From Fidelibacterota bacterium (GTDB taxonomy: Bacteria; Fidelibacterota; UBA2242), in the NCBI GenBank assembly GCA_003645845.1, contig QNCV01000005.1, positions 1 to 22,389 of the forward strand: a stretch of DNA of 22,389 bases. Reading direction: 5' to 3'. Under the pieces are notes generated by a model. It did not search any database, was not told the DNA's origin, and saw nothing but the letters and a program-made list of their open reading frames with translations. Shown here piece after piece: positions 1 through 8,273 of this stretch; positions within the stretch are counted from its first letter, which is position 1; each line of letters opens with the position of its first letter. A program made the position numbers and the translations under genes.

Positions 1-240
1 CGGGGGCGTTTCAAGACAGAGCTATTTATGTATGGCGTTGCAATAGGCGTGAATTTTGGACGGATTTACCGGCGCCTGAAGACAAAAAATGGGATAGATT
101 TGCATTATTTATCCGGGATTACGTGTTTATATGCTAAAATATCCGGACGTCTACAAAACTTAATTGATTATATCAGTCATTGGATGCTAAATCGACATTA
201 TCGATTTAATATTGCGCGATTTATGATTTATGGTTTTTAG
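1..240 (+). CDS. Possible transposase C-terminal fragment (5' end outside window)
   Basis: The frame is open from the left edge to a TAG at 238-240. The first 30 or so residues (RGRFKTELFMYGVAIGVNF, then GRIYRRLK) resemble the last helix region of DDE transposases of the IS1182/ISNCY type, where an RG-x-K-x-x-L motif is followed by A-x-x-x-N-x-x-R. The 45 residues after that are not recognised and their base composition is poorer, so the true end may be degraded or read through into flanking DNA. No inverted repeat can be checked because the left end of any element lies outside. It could also be a chance open frame. The resemblance is from memory of the family, not from a search. Confidence 0.38.
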   Translation, partial: RGRFKTELFMYGVAIGVNFGRIYRRLKTKNGIDLHYLSGITCLYAKISGRLQNLIDYISHWMLNRHYRFNIARFMIYGF

Positions 241-303
241 ACAGGACTCAATGATATAACCACTATTTTTTGTGGGGTGGCCAACAAAATAATTCAATTC
301 CCT

Positions 304-332
304 TTGACATTTAGATAAATTTATCTTATAAT
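304..332 (+). promoter_or_regulatory. Perfect consensus sigma-70 promoter of the small membrane protein gene
   Basis: TTGACA at 304-309 and TATAAT at 327-332 are separated by exactly 17 bases, which is the full consensus for a housekeeping sigma-70 promoter. Transcription would begin near 339-341. The leader is then about 30 bases and carries a strong Shine-Dalgarno sequence, GGGAGGA at 361-367, ahead of the ATG at 371. No other site in the window matches both hexamers completely. Confidence 0.85.
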
Positions 333-370
333 GTAACCGATGACGGGTAATTTTAAAAAAGGGAGGAACA

Positions 371-550
371 ATGAAAACCTGGATTCTTATTGCTTTATTG
401 GCTGGTGTTGTTGCTTTGCTGTTGGGTATTATCACTCAACTTGTCGGCAGTGCAATCATTATTTCCGCTGCCGGGTGGAACAACTTTTCACAAACCTTGA
501 TATTACTTGCGATTGGGTTGGGAGTATTTGACTACTTCAGTAAAAAATAG
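371..550 (+). CDS. Small two-helix membrane protein, 59 residues
   Basis: The ATG at 371 follows GGGAGGA at 361-367, giving a clear ribosome binding site, and the frame closes with TAG at 548-550. The product starts MKTWILIALLAGVVALLLG. It has one hydrophobic helix at about residues 4-31, a short polar stretch with a Trp-Asn-Asn at 36-38, a second hydrophobic helix at about 42-56, and a lysine end (SKK). It is probably an inner-membrane protein, since the first helix shows no cleavage site. It stands alone between a perfect promoter and a strong terminator, so it is predicted to be a highly expressed monocistronic message. I do not recognise a named family and assign no function. Confidence comes from the complete expression signals rather than from homology. 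Confidence 0.82.
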   Translation: MKTWILIALLAGVVALLLGIITQLVGSAIIISAAGWNNFSQTLILLAIGLGVFDYFSKK

Positions 551-570
551 TCAAATACAACAGTTTCTTA

Positions 571-600
571 ACGGGCAGGTCTGGTACCTGTCCGTTTTTT
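571..600 (+). terminator. Rho-independent terminator after the small membrane protein gene
   Basis: A 10-bp stem, ACGGGCAGGT (571-580) pairing with ACCTGTCCGT (586-595) with one G-U pair, closes a 5-base loop and runs directly into six T residues at 595-600. It lies 20 bases after the stop at 550. Read on the minus strand the same hairpin begins within a few bases of the YjbQ-family stop codon (599-601) but lacks a clean T run. It may therefore also end the convergent operon, though less efficiently. Confidence 0.88.
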
Positions 601-985
601 ATACGGTTATCCAGACCTTACGATTGCGGGGACCGTCAAACTCACAGAAATAAATTCCCTGCCAGGTTCCCAGTATAAGTCTTCCGTTTTCGACAATTAC
701 CTGAGTAGAATTCCCCATGAGTGACGCTTTAATATGGGCATCGGAATTTCCCTCAATATGTCGGTAATTATCATGGGCGGGTATTATTTCACCCAATTTT
801 CTCAGAATATCCGCCTTAACATCGGGGTCGGCGTTTTCATTGATTGTAATGCCGGCAGTAGTATGGGGACAGAATATTGTACAGATACCATGCTGAATAT
901 TATTATTCCTGATAAAGTTTCTGACATGCTCTGTGATATCCTGAAGTTCACTGTGATGTTTCGTAATAATCGGAATTTCAACCAT
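599..985 (-). CDS. YjbQ / UPF0047 family protein
   Basis: This 128-residue protein has the usual length of the single-domain YjbQ (UPF0047) family. Three family motifs are present: CPHTTAGITINENADPDV at residues 39-56, GNSDAHIKASLMG at 79-91, and LGTWQGIYFCEFDGPR at 105-120. Family members are small cytosolic proteins forming trimers. The Escherichia coli protein has been linked to weak thiamine-phosphate synthase activity, but the physiological role is not settled. There is no signal peptide. The gene is last in a five-gene minus-strand operon, 11 bases after the preceding stop, which is odd because the other four products are membrane or exported proteins. Family assignment is secure; function is not. 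Confidence 0.93.
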   Translation of the reverse strand: MVEIPIITKHHSELQDITEHVRNFIRNNNIQHGICTIFCPHTTAGITINENADPDVKADILRKLGEIIPAHDNYRHIEGNSDAHIKASLMGNSTQVIVENGRLILGTWQGIYFCEFDGPRNRKVWITV

Positions 986-996
986 TGGACTGCTCC

Positions 997-2274
997 CTAT
1001 GTTTTACGCTCTTTTTTTCGGGCTGACGGAAACAGGACATTATTCAGTATAAGCCTATAACCCGGTGAGTTTTTATGCAATTCCAGCCGCGTCGGCGGAT
1101 CACCCACAAAGTGGCGGTAATCTTCCGGGTCATGTCCGCCAAGAAATGTAAATGTTCCTTTTCCGTAGTTGCCATGTATATATTTTACCTGTTCTCCTCC
1201 TTCGACTTCACCCAATATTACGACCGGTTTTTTAATCTTATCCCTTTTGAAACCAGTCGTCTGTCCCATAAATCCTTTGACCGTACCCACATGATCCTGA
1301 GTCAACATCGTCGGCACCGGATCGTACTTTGCCGAAAATTCAAAGAGTGCGAAATAGTCGGCTTCGGCGCCCGGCGTAACCGCCTGAAAACTGGGTGGGT
1401 AGTCAATATCCGAGTACTCATAGATCATCGGATCGGTGTATAATTTAAAGTCCGTAAAAGCCAGTGTTTTTGAATAGTCTAACTTTTCCTGGGCTTTCGG
1501 GTCCACGGGATCACCATCAAACACCGATGCAACGATATCCACATTTTCCGCCGCCAAGGCGATATCGAGGGCATCAGTTGCCGAACACATGGCAAACACA
1601 AAGCCGCCCTGACCAATGTAACTCTTAATCGCTCGGGCAACGGCTTTCTTCTCTTCGGAAACTTTCGCATAACCCAATTGACGGGCCATCTCTTCAAATC
1701 TTTGCTGCTGTTCATGATACCAGGGCTGATTTCGATAATTCGCATAAAATTTTCCATATTGCCCGGTGAAGTCCTCATGATGCAGATGCAGCCAGTCATA
1801 ATCATTCAGACGGCCGTCAAGAACCTCCTCGTCCCAAATGACGTCATAGTCAATCTCTGCATAGGTCAATGCTAAAGTCACTGCATCGTCCCAGGGTTGT
1901 TTATTCGGCGGCGAATAGATCGCGATTTTCGATGCTTTTTCAAGTAGAGCTATGTCCATATTGCTTTCATCAATCACCGAATAGATTTCCAGAAGCGCCG
2001 CCGGTGATACATTTTCATAACGAACTCCCCGCAGTCGCAGTTCCTTCTCAATACCCTCATAGGAATCCATTAAGAACGAACCGCCACGGTAATTCAGCAG
2101 CCACTCAACATTGATATCCTGCTTCAAAACCCAATATACAATCCCATAGGCTTTCAGATGATCTGTCTGAGTCAAATCCATGGGAATCAGGATCTTCTGA
2201 GAAAAAATTATCTGTGGAATTAAAAATATCAACAGTATTAAATACTTAAAATCTCTTTTCATCACCTTTTTCAC
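997..2274 (-). CDS. Exported 'asparagine synthetase B-like' protein with amidotransferase-like features
   Basis: The 425-residue product has a signal peptide (hydrophobic residues 10-24, cut near FSQ-K). The mature start, KILIPMDLTQTDHLKAYG, is typical of a family often labelled asparagine synthetase B in FCB genomes. I see neither the N-terminal Cys nucleophile nor the ATP-pyrophosphatase motif of true AsnB, so that label looks wrong. Instead, GGFVFAMCSATD puts Cys230 in a class-I glutamine-amidotransferase-like nucleophile elbow, and GGHDPEDYRH places His381 as a possible partner. A HLHHEDF segment at 163-169 could bind metal. The start is GTG at 2274, overlapping the upstream TGA (GTGA); an ATG at 2262 is an equally good choice and gives a shorter signal peptide. 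Third from last in chemistry but fourth in the operon, it acts outside the cytoplasm. Family recognition is good; the catalytic role is inferred. Confidence 0.83.
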   Translation of the reverse strand: MKKVMKRDFKYLILLIFLIPQIIFSQKILIPMDLTQTDHLKAYGIVYWVLKQDINVEWLLNYRGGSFLMDSYEGIEKELRLRGVRYENVSPAALLEIYSVIDESNMDIALLEKASKIAIYSPPNKQPWDDAVTLALTYAEIDYDVIWDEEVLDGRLNDYDWLHLHHEDFTGQYGKFYANYRNQPWYHEQQQRFEEMARQLGYAKVSEEKKAVARAIKSYIGQGGFVFAMCSATDALDIALAAENVDIVASVFDGDPVDPKAQEKLDYSKTLAFTDFKLYTDPMIYEYSDIDYPPSFQAVTPGAEADYFALFEFSAKYDPVPTMLTQDHVGTVKGFMGQTTGFKRDKIKKPVVILGEVEGGEQVKYIHGNYGKGTFTFLGGHDPEDYRHFVGDPPTRLELHKNSPGYRLILNNVLFPSARKKERKT

Positions 2275-4205
2275 AACTCCGGTTTTTGAGTGGATTCCGC
2301 CTGGATATTTCGCAGGCGTTTGCGAACATCATCGCTCATCAGGGATTGGGGATACCGTTCGAGCAAGGTGTAATACCATTGGGCGGCATAGGCGTCATCA
2401 TGATCCCGATACTGGGCGATTTCGCCCATCATCAGTAATGCATCCGGCGCAAACTGGTTCTCATCGCTAATCAGCGCATTCAGAATATTTTCAGCTTCTG
2501 TTCTGTCCTTGAAAAAGAGTTCGATTTGCAGCAACCGATAACGGGCAGGAATACAAACTTCAGAATCGGGATAATTCTCAAGAAGATAGATTAAAACCCT
2601 CTGCGCTTCTGACAGTTTATTTTGCCGAATCAATAGCTCGCTTCTTAGAAAATCATGAGCAGCTTCCCGGTTTTCATTGGTGATAAACTGATCGGTAAAA
2701 TTCTGAAACTCAATCACATCGTTGAAATAGGGATCATTAATACCCAATAAACCCAGCACATCATTGACATAAATCGGTATGGAATCCAATTCAGCCGAAT
2801 AGTAAAATATCAGTAATTTCCGCAGAGCAAGCTCTTTTTCCAGACTTTCTGATATCAAGTTGTTCATTTCAATATAATTCCGGGCGCCGGCGAGGTCTCC
2901 CTTTGCAATCCTCAAATCAACCAGACGCGTCAGACACAGCCCCTTCAAACCGGCATTCCGGGTGCTGTTCATGGCATCAGAATAAAATCGTGCGGCGCCA
3001 TCAATATCCTGCAGAACGCGATACCGCAATTCCCCCAGGCGTATCAGGGCTTCGGCCGTATAATCCGAATGGGAAAAAGTAACCAGCATTGAATCGTAAA
3101 TGGAGAAAGCCTGGCGCAGATGCACATTATCAGCATCGACCCCGTATGTATATTCCGGCTTAAAAAAGAAATTTCCGCGATAAAAATAGTCAAAGGGTGA
3201 ATAGAAATTATCGGCAAAAACCTCTTTTTCAAAGGCATCTGCCAGTCCAAGAAGGGCTTTCGGAATAATATTTCGGAATTTCATATCCCCGATAATCGTC
3301 ATATAAACCTGTTCGGCAAGATTGAATTCACCGACATTCTGCAAATCCAAAGCCATATTCAGAATGTCTTCACCCCGGTATTTTTTCAGAGATTCGACAG
3401 TCAACACTTCCTTTATAGCCTCCTGATAATGTTTATATCTGAACAACAGATCGGCTCTTAGTGTATGCAGTTCCGGAGATTCGCGGGAATCGGATATTTC
3501 CATCCGGATCAGTGAATCTACACTGTAAAAAAGAGCGCTGTCCAAAGGAAATTGCAATATCCGGTTACTGATATACCGACTGTTACGGGGATTCTGTCTA
3601 CCAAACAGTAAAAACTCTTCAGCGCTTTCCAGATAATTTTGCCGCATCATCTGAAAATTAGCGAGTTCGATGGCAAATAAATCCGGCCGGTGATAATGTT
3701 CACGGGCTTGCCGAATAATATCTTCAGCCTGATCATACTCTTTCAGCGAAATTAAACAATTGAACAACAATCGCGTGTAGGATTGTGAATAGTTCCGTTT
3801 TTCCCAGTTCTCCTGCCAATACTGTTGCGCCAGAGTTGTATCCCCTCTCAGATAGTACAATTTTCCAAGATCAATCAAAGCCGTTTCGTTTCGGGGCTTC
3901 GATTCAAGATATCGATGAATAACCATCTCTAATTCCGAATACAATTCCTGTTTAAACAACTGATTTGCGTATCTGGTGTAATAATTGTGATTCCGGGGAT
4001 TCCGATTAAAAATATCGCGGTAGAGTTTCAATGCCCGTTCAGCCTGTCCGCGCTGTTCATATTGCACGGCCATTCGGTATTTGGACTCCAATTCCCGCTT
4101 GAGGACTTCAGGCGACTTCCAGTTCTGCTGACCAAGGATTGTAACCGCTGACAGCATCAAAATGATGCCAGCACGACCGAAATAATTCAAAATCTCATTC
4201 ACCAT
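2271..4205 (-). CDS. Exported tetratricopeptide-repeat protein
   Basis: The 644-residue product begins with a hydrophobic segment at residues 11-24 (AGIILMLSAVTILG, then QQ), which looks like a signal peptide. The rest is helical with TPR-like spacing. Clear units include the YRMAVQYEQRGQAERALKLY region near residues 43-62, the TALIDLGKLYYLRGDTTLAQ region near 108-127, and a C-terminal set from about 515 that ends in an ALLMMGEIAQYRD-type repeat with a YPQS turn. A tyrosine/phenylalanine-rich patch near residues 335-360 interrupts the array. The protein probably acts as a periplasmic scaffold or assembly factor. It overlaps DUF4175 by 11 bases at its start and the next gene by 4 bases at its end, so translational coupling with both is likely. 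TPR identity is solid; the partner is unknown. Confidence 0.88.
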   Translation of the reverse strand: MVNEILNYFGRAGIILMLSAVTILGQQNWKSPEVLKRELESKYRMAVQYEQRGQAERALKLYRDIFNRNPRNHNYYTRYANQLFKQELYSELEMVIHRYLESKPRNETALIDLGKLYYLRGDTTLAQQYWQENWEKRNYSQSYTRLLFNCLISLKEYDQAEDIIRQAREHYHRPDLFAIELANFQMMRQNYLESAEEFLLFGRQNPRNSRYISNRILQFPLDSALFYSVDSLIRMEISDSRESPELHTLRADLLFRYKHYQEAIKEVLTVESLKKYRGEDILNMALDLQNVGEFNLAEQVYMTIIGDMKFRNIIPKALLGLADAFEKEVFADNFYSPFDYFYRGNFFFKPEYTYGVDADNVHLRQAFSIYDSMLVTFSHSDYTAEALIRLGELRYRVLQDIDGAARFYSDAMNSTRNAGLKGLCLTRLVDLRIAKGDLAGARNYIEMNNLISESLEKELALRKLLIFYYSAELDSIPIYVNDVLGLLGINDPYFNDVIEFQNFTDQFITNENREAAHDFLRSELLIRQNKLSEAQRVLIYLLENYPDSEVCIPARYRLLQIELFFKDRTEAENILNALISDENQFAPDALLMMGEIAQYRDHDDAYAAQWYYTLLERYPQSLMSDDVRKRLRNIQAESTQKPEL

Positions 4206-7200
4206 TTTTATCCGTCGATATCAGTTCAAAATATTGTCGAATCAAATTCTCGACTTCCCGGGTATACCCTTCTTTCAACGCTTTTTCAAGATTTTCACGG
4301 ATTATTGTTCTCCGTTCACCGAGGTCGGCCGGCAATTCACCGGGTGATTCCCGGGATATATCCTCACCGGTAACACTTTTACGCTCCTTTTTATAATCCT
4401 GAGTCCGCATTGACTTTTGGGCATCCAATAACCTGGACAAAATTCGCTGCTGGCGGTCAAGTGTCTTTCGCAGTACCCGGTTCTGCTGTAAATCTTTAAT
4501 AACTTCATCCATGTCCTTGGCAATTCCTCCCAGATCGCCGGTCTGATCGGAACTCTGTTCCATTTCCTTTTGCAGCTCTTCCAGAGACTTCCGTAATTGC
4601 TGTTGTCTGGCGGCCAGGCGCTGAAGCGCCTGCTGCTGCCCGCCCTGTCCCATTCCAAGCATCTGGGTTTCATCATTAATACCCTGCTGTTGTCCGGCCA
4701 TTTTCTGAAGCTGCTCCATGTATTTTTCAAAACCGGACGCCGAACCACTCTGCTGCAGATCATTCATAGCGTTCATCAGATTCAGGGCCGATCGATTGAT
4801 GGCAGCCGTTGCCCGGTTTGCCGATTGAGCGGCTGCGGAAGTATTGCGCTCCTCCATCTGCCGAATAGCATCCTTCATGGCGCCGGCCGCCTGACCTAAT
4901 CCTTTCCCCACTTTCGGAGAGAGACCAAAGGTTTTTTCCGAAAGCGCAATCAAATCGGCAATTACGGTAGCAAGATTCTGCTGAATTTGCTGCTGCCTGA
5001 CCGCCACATCCATCAGTTTTTCGCTCTGACGCGGCGTCCTTTTAATTTCCCGGCTCATCTGCTCCTGGCTCTGGGAAACCTGCATCGTTTTATAAATCAC
5101 TTTCCGAAAATCACCCATTAATTGTTGCATCTGCTCAGAATTAAAATCGGCCTGAAACTGCTGCATATCATTCAGGAATTGCCGAAGCTGCTGCTCTGCG
5201 GTTTTCGAATGGCTACCGGCTTTTTGCTTGCTTCCGTTATTCAGCGATTTCCGGGTCTGTTTCATCTCATCCAGCAATCCGGAATCCTTGATTGCATTTA
5301 TTTTCTGCTGCAATTCTTTCGAAGGCATCAGTGGAAATTCCCTCATATCATCGCTGGTGCGCTGCATGACATCCTGAAGGACTTCCGTATCTTTTTCGAC
5401 AGTCTTTTCGTTTTTGGCAATTTCATCCAGTTTGTTTTGATCCGACCCGTCGGACTGCCTGATATCTTCGGAGATTTGCTCCTGGCGTTTGTTTAAATCT
5501 TCAAGACGGCGAACAATTTCATCAACAGATTGTTCGATTTTTACCCGTTTGAGCAATTTCAGCATCCGGTCAAGTTCTCTGGAAAACTGTTCGCGGTTGA
5601 TCCTGAATTTTTCCAGAGCCCGGCCGATGCTTTTTTGGTCCATTTTTTCCATGGCCTCCTGCAATTTCTGCATCGCTTCCCGAAGTTCCGGCGTCATTAT
5701 TTCCTGAAAGGATTCCTGCAATTGGCTGTATTTCTCCAATGTCTCTTCGTCAAAAAGCCGGTTCTCACGGCTTTCCCGGATCATATCTTCCATCTGTTCC
5801 GCCATTTGTGAAACCTTTTCACCGGCCTTTTTGACCCGTTCCATCTCCTGTGATATCTGGTTTTTCTGTTCCCAACTCAACTCCGGATTTTTCAGTATCT
5901 CCCGGGAAATTTTATCAAGCGCATCCGCCGTACTTTCCATTTCCTGAAGAGTCTCTTCCCCCTGCTCGGCAATATTATCCTGCTTATCATAAAAATCAGC
6001 AAACAAATCGTTAAGAGAGGGAAAACGGGCCCTGAGCGTCTTCGACGCCACCGATTTCGGCCCGTTGACTATATCATTGTCATAAACTTTTACATAAAAT
6101 TCAACCGCATCTTCAGGAGACATTGGCAGCATATCAATGGACCAGTTATAATAGAGTTCCTGAAGACTCAGATTTTTATTTTCAATTGGAAAATCAAGTG
6201 AATCCCGGATACTCTGGTCGGGAGAATACTGCTTTACGAGACGGTAACAGATCAATGCTTTTGAAAATCCGAAATCATCACTGATCCTGATACCCAGGGG
6301 AATTTCCATGGCTTCCGTCAGTTCAATGTCTGTATCGGGGGAAATCAATTGGCAAGCCGGGTAAGCATCGGGAATAATGCGCAGTTTAAACGCCAGGGGA
6401 TTGAGATTTGACACCCCGCTTTTATCCGTCACAATAATTGAAAAACCGTCCGGCTCAAAAACTGTCAGCGTCCCGGTTGCCGATTTTAATCCGGTACTCA
6501 ATCTTTTCGATTTACCCGATAAAAAACGTAAATCCGCTGTATTCAGGTCCTTATTGGCTATGATCGACAGGGTCAACTCACTACCCGGCAGCAGCATTAA
6601 TTCCAGATTGTTGGACTCCTGCACTTCGGAAGGAAGTCCGGTATATGGCGGTGGCTCTATCCTGGTTTTTACCGCCAGAATTTCAGGTCGGTCGGTCACA
6701 AAAATCGTATCGGGGCTGCTGCTGATTTTCCGCCAGGGTTGAAATATCGAGCGGTTTTCAACATAGGCTCGATAGACAACATTTTGACGAACCTGCCCCA
6801 GCTCAATTTCGGCCAATCCATTTTCATCGGGTGATAACACATTTTCTTTGATATAATCGGGATATTCCGCCCGAAACTGAATTTCATCCGGAAAGGACCC
6901 GCGGCATTGAAATGCCACGGTAACCGAATCGCCGCCAAAGACACCGAAAGTTCCGCTCTTTGAAGTAATGGTAAAGGGCAGCGGATATTCATAGGTCTGA
7001 CGAGGATGAAGCAGACGAACCGCCGACGAATGGAAATACACCGGTCTGATAAACACTAATGTAACAACAAATAATCCTACAAATGTCAACTGGATCAGGG
7101 ATTTTTTCAATGTCTTCTCGGGAATGATCTCCGAAAAACGATAGGCTTCAAGATCGGCGGCTAACCTTTGAACGGAATACTCGGCCAGTTCCCGGGAAAA

Positions 7201-7584
7201 GTTACCGTTTCGGTCGAGTGACATCTCATACAGTTGAATTCCGTTCATCAGACGATCACCGATTTCGGGAAAAACCGCACCGATTTTTTTTGCCAGACTC
7301 TGATTGGAATAAGCCACCATCCGATTCGATCGTATCAGAAAAAACAGAATTATCGGTGTCGCAATAAAGATAGCAGAAAAACCAATCACGAATTTCATGA
7401 TAATCAGCCGGACAGGGCAGGCAAAATAGCGAAAGCCTTCAACCGTGATAATCAGAAATGCAATCCCGATAATCAACATCAGCGCCCGGATAAGCCCATT
7501 CATAAGAATAAATCGCCCCCAGGAACGGCGCAGACCGTCCAGCTTCCGAGCGATGGGACTGAAAACGTTTTCGGGTATTGTCAT
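4195..7584 (-). CDS. DUF4175 family giant membrane protein with long coiled coil
   Basis: This 1129-residue protein has three N-terminal hydrophobic helices at about 27-47, 60-84 and 163-181. A beta-rich, Ig-like region follows at about 190-510, with several segments resembling the extracytoplasmic part of DUF4175 proteins (for example EPPPYTGLPSEV near 311-322). From about residue 530 to the end the chain is almost wholly heptad-patterned helix rich in Gln, Glu, Lys and Met, with a Gly/Gln-rich break (MGQGGQQQA) near 985. The last 600 residues would make a very long rod. The start ATG at 7584 overlaps the DUF4159 stop by 4 bases (ATGA). In many genomes DUF4175 genes sit with MoxR, DUF58 and von Willebrand/BatA genes; none of those is in this window. 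Family call is confident; the role is unknown. Confidence 0.88.
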   Translation of the reverse strand: MTIPENVFSPIARKLDGLRRSWGRFILMNGLIRALMLIIGIAFLIITVEGFRYFACPVRLIIMKFVIGFSAIFIATPIILFFLIRSNRMVAYSNQSLAKKIGAVFPEIGDRLMNGIQLYEMSLDRNGNFSRELAEYSVQRLAADLEAYRFSEIIPEKTLKKSLIQLTFVGLFVVTLVFIRPVYFHSSAVRLLHPRQTYEYPLPFTITSKSGTFGVFGGDSVTVAFQCRGSFPDEIQFRAEYPDYIKENVLSPDENGLAEIELGQVRQNVVYRAYVENRSIFQPWRKISSSPDTIFVTDRPEILAVKTRIEPPPYTGLPSEVQESNNLELMLLPGSELTLSIIANKDLNTADLRFLSGKSKRLSTGLKSATGTLTVFEPDGFSIIVTDKSGVSNLNPLAFKLRIIPDAYPACQLISPDTDIELTEAMEIPLGIRISDDFGFSKALICYRLVKQYSPDQSIRDSLDFPIENKNLSLQELYYNWSIDMLPMSPEDAVEFYVKVYDNDIVNGPKSVASKTLRARFPSLNDLFADFYDKQDNIAEQGEETLQEMESTADALDKISREILKNPELSWEQKNQISQEMERVKKAGEKVSQMAEQMEDMIRESRENRLFDEETLEKYSQLQESFQEIMTPELREAMQKLQEAMEKMDQKSIGRALEKFRINREQFSRELDRMLKLLKRVKIEQSVDEIVRRLEDLNKRQEQISEDIRQSDGSDQNKLDEIAKNEKTVEKDTEVLQDVMQRTSDDMREFPLMPSKELQQKINAIKDSGLLDEMKQTRKSLNNGSKQKAGSHSKTAEQQLRQFLNDMQQFQADFNSEQMQQLMGDFRKVIYKTMQVSQSQEQMSREIKRTPRQSEKLMDVAVRQQQIQQNLATVIADLIALSEKTFGLSPKVGKGLGQAAGAMKDAIRQMEERNTSAAAQSANRATAAINRSALNLMNAMNDLQQSGSASGFEKYMEQLQKMAGQQQGINDETQMLGMGQGGQQQALQRLAARQQQLRKSLEELQKEMEQSSDQTGDLGGIAKDMDEVIKDLQQNRVLRKTLDRQQRILSRLLDAQKSMRTQDYKKERKSVTGEDISRESPGELPADLGERRTIIRENLEKALKEGYTREVENLIRQYFELISTDKNGE

Positions 7585-8273
7585 TGATTCAATGCGTAAA
7601 TTATAATGTTCGCGCCCATTTTAAGCGCCGCTTCATGTTTCTCAGGCGGATCGTGATGCACCTCTTCATCCTCCCAGCCGTCGCCCAAATCGGTTTCATA
7701 ACTGTAAAACACCACCAACCGATTGTGATAAAATATCCCCAATCCCTGAGCCGGTTTCCCGTTATGCTCGTGAATTTTGGGAAGTCCATTGGGAAAATCA
7801 AAAAAACAATGGTATATCGGATGGCTGAAGGGCAGCTCAACCAGCTCATTGTCGGGGAAAATCCGCCTCATTTCCCGCCGGAAAGATTTATCCATTCCAT
7901 AACAGTCATCGGCATGCAAAAAGCCCCCGGCCATAAAGTATTGCCGGAGCCGCAGAACCTCCTCATCACTGAACCGGATATTGCCGTGCCCCGTCATATA
8001 CAGGTAGGGATATGAAAAAAGTTCCCTGTCCATCACCGACACCCGATATTCATCGAGACTGGCATTAACGGGCGTATTCTCTTTCACAAATTTCAGCAGG
8101 TTCGGTAGCGAACTCGGATCTGTATACCAATCGCCGCCACCGCCATATTTTAAACGGGCTATCGTAAATTTACCGAGACGATTGTCGGCAATTGATCGCT
8201 CTGCCAATCCGCCGATGGTGAGCGTTAATAAACCGATAATCAGCAGTTTTTTAAGCGAATATCGTTTCAACAT
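7581..8273 (-). CDS. DUF4159 domain protein, exported
   Basis: The 230-residue product has an N-terminal signal peptide (KKLLIIGLLTLTIGGLAERS). The whole mature chain matches the DUF4159 pattern: FTIARLKYGGGGDWYTDP at about 36-53, YLYMTGHGNIRFSDEE near 91-106, GGFLHADDCYG near 116-126, FSHPIYHCFFDFPNGLPKIH near 149-168, and GDGWEDEEVHHDP near 198-210. Family members are thought to have a class-I amidotransferase/ThuA-like fold. Here DDCYG follows the GGFL strand, where that fold carries its nucleophile, but whether it is catalytic is unknown. It is the first gene of the minus-strand operon and diverges from the barrel-TPR gene across a 137-base gap. Its ATGA overlap with DUF4175 suggests coupled translation. 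Confidence 0.93.
   Translation of the reverse strand: MLKRYSLKKLLIIGLLTLTIGGLAERSIADNRLGKFTIARLKYGGGGDWYTDPSSLPNLLKFVKENTPVNASLDEYRVSVMDRELFSYPYLYMTGHGNIRFSDEEVLRLRQYFMAGGFLHADDCYGMDKSFRREMRRIFPDNELVELPFSHPIYHCFFDFPNGLPKIHEHNGKPAQGLGIFYHNRLVVFYSYETDLGDGWEDEEVHHDPPEKHEAALKMGANIIIYALNQ

Noticed and set aside
240..300. CCAC/GTGG hairpin with a T run near 260-280
   Set aside because: Only a 4-bp stem with the T run in the loop; too weak to call a terminator or riboswitch.
187..531. Two overlapping open frames (minus 187-435, plus 340-531) over the small membrane protein gene
   Set aside because: Neither has a ribosome binding site or a promoter. The frame starting at 371 fits the GGGAGGA site and gives a clean two-helix protein.
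1075..2114. Plus-strand open frames opposite the AsnB-like gene
   Set aside because: Cys/Arg/His-rich translations without domain pattern; antisense shadows of the real minus-strand gene.
4302..5811. Several open frames of 70-150 codons on both strands over the DUF4175 coiled coil
   Set aside because: They reflect the biased Gln/Glu codons of the coiled-coil region; none has initiation signals or a coherent protein pattern.
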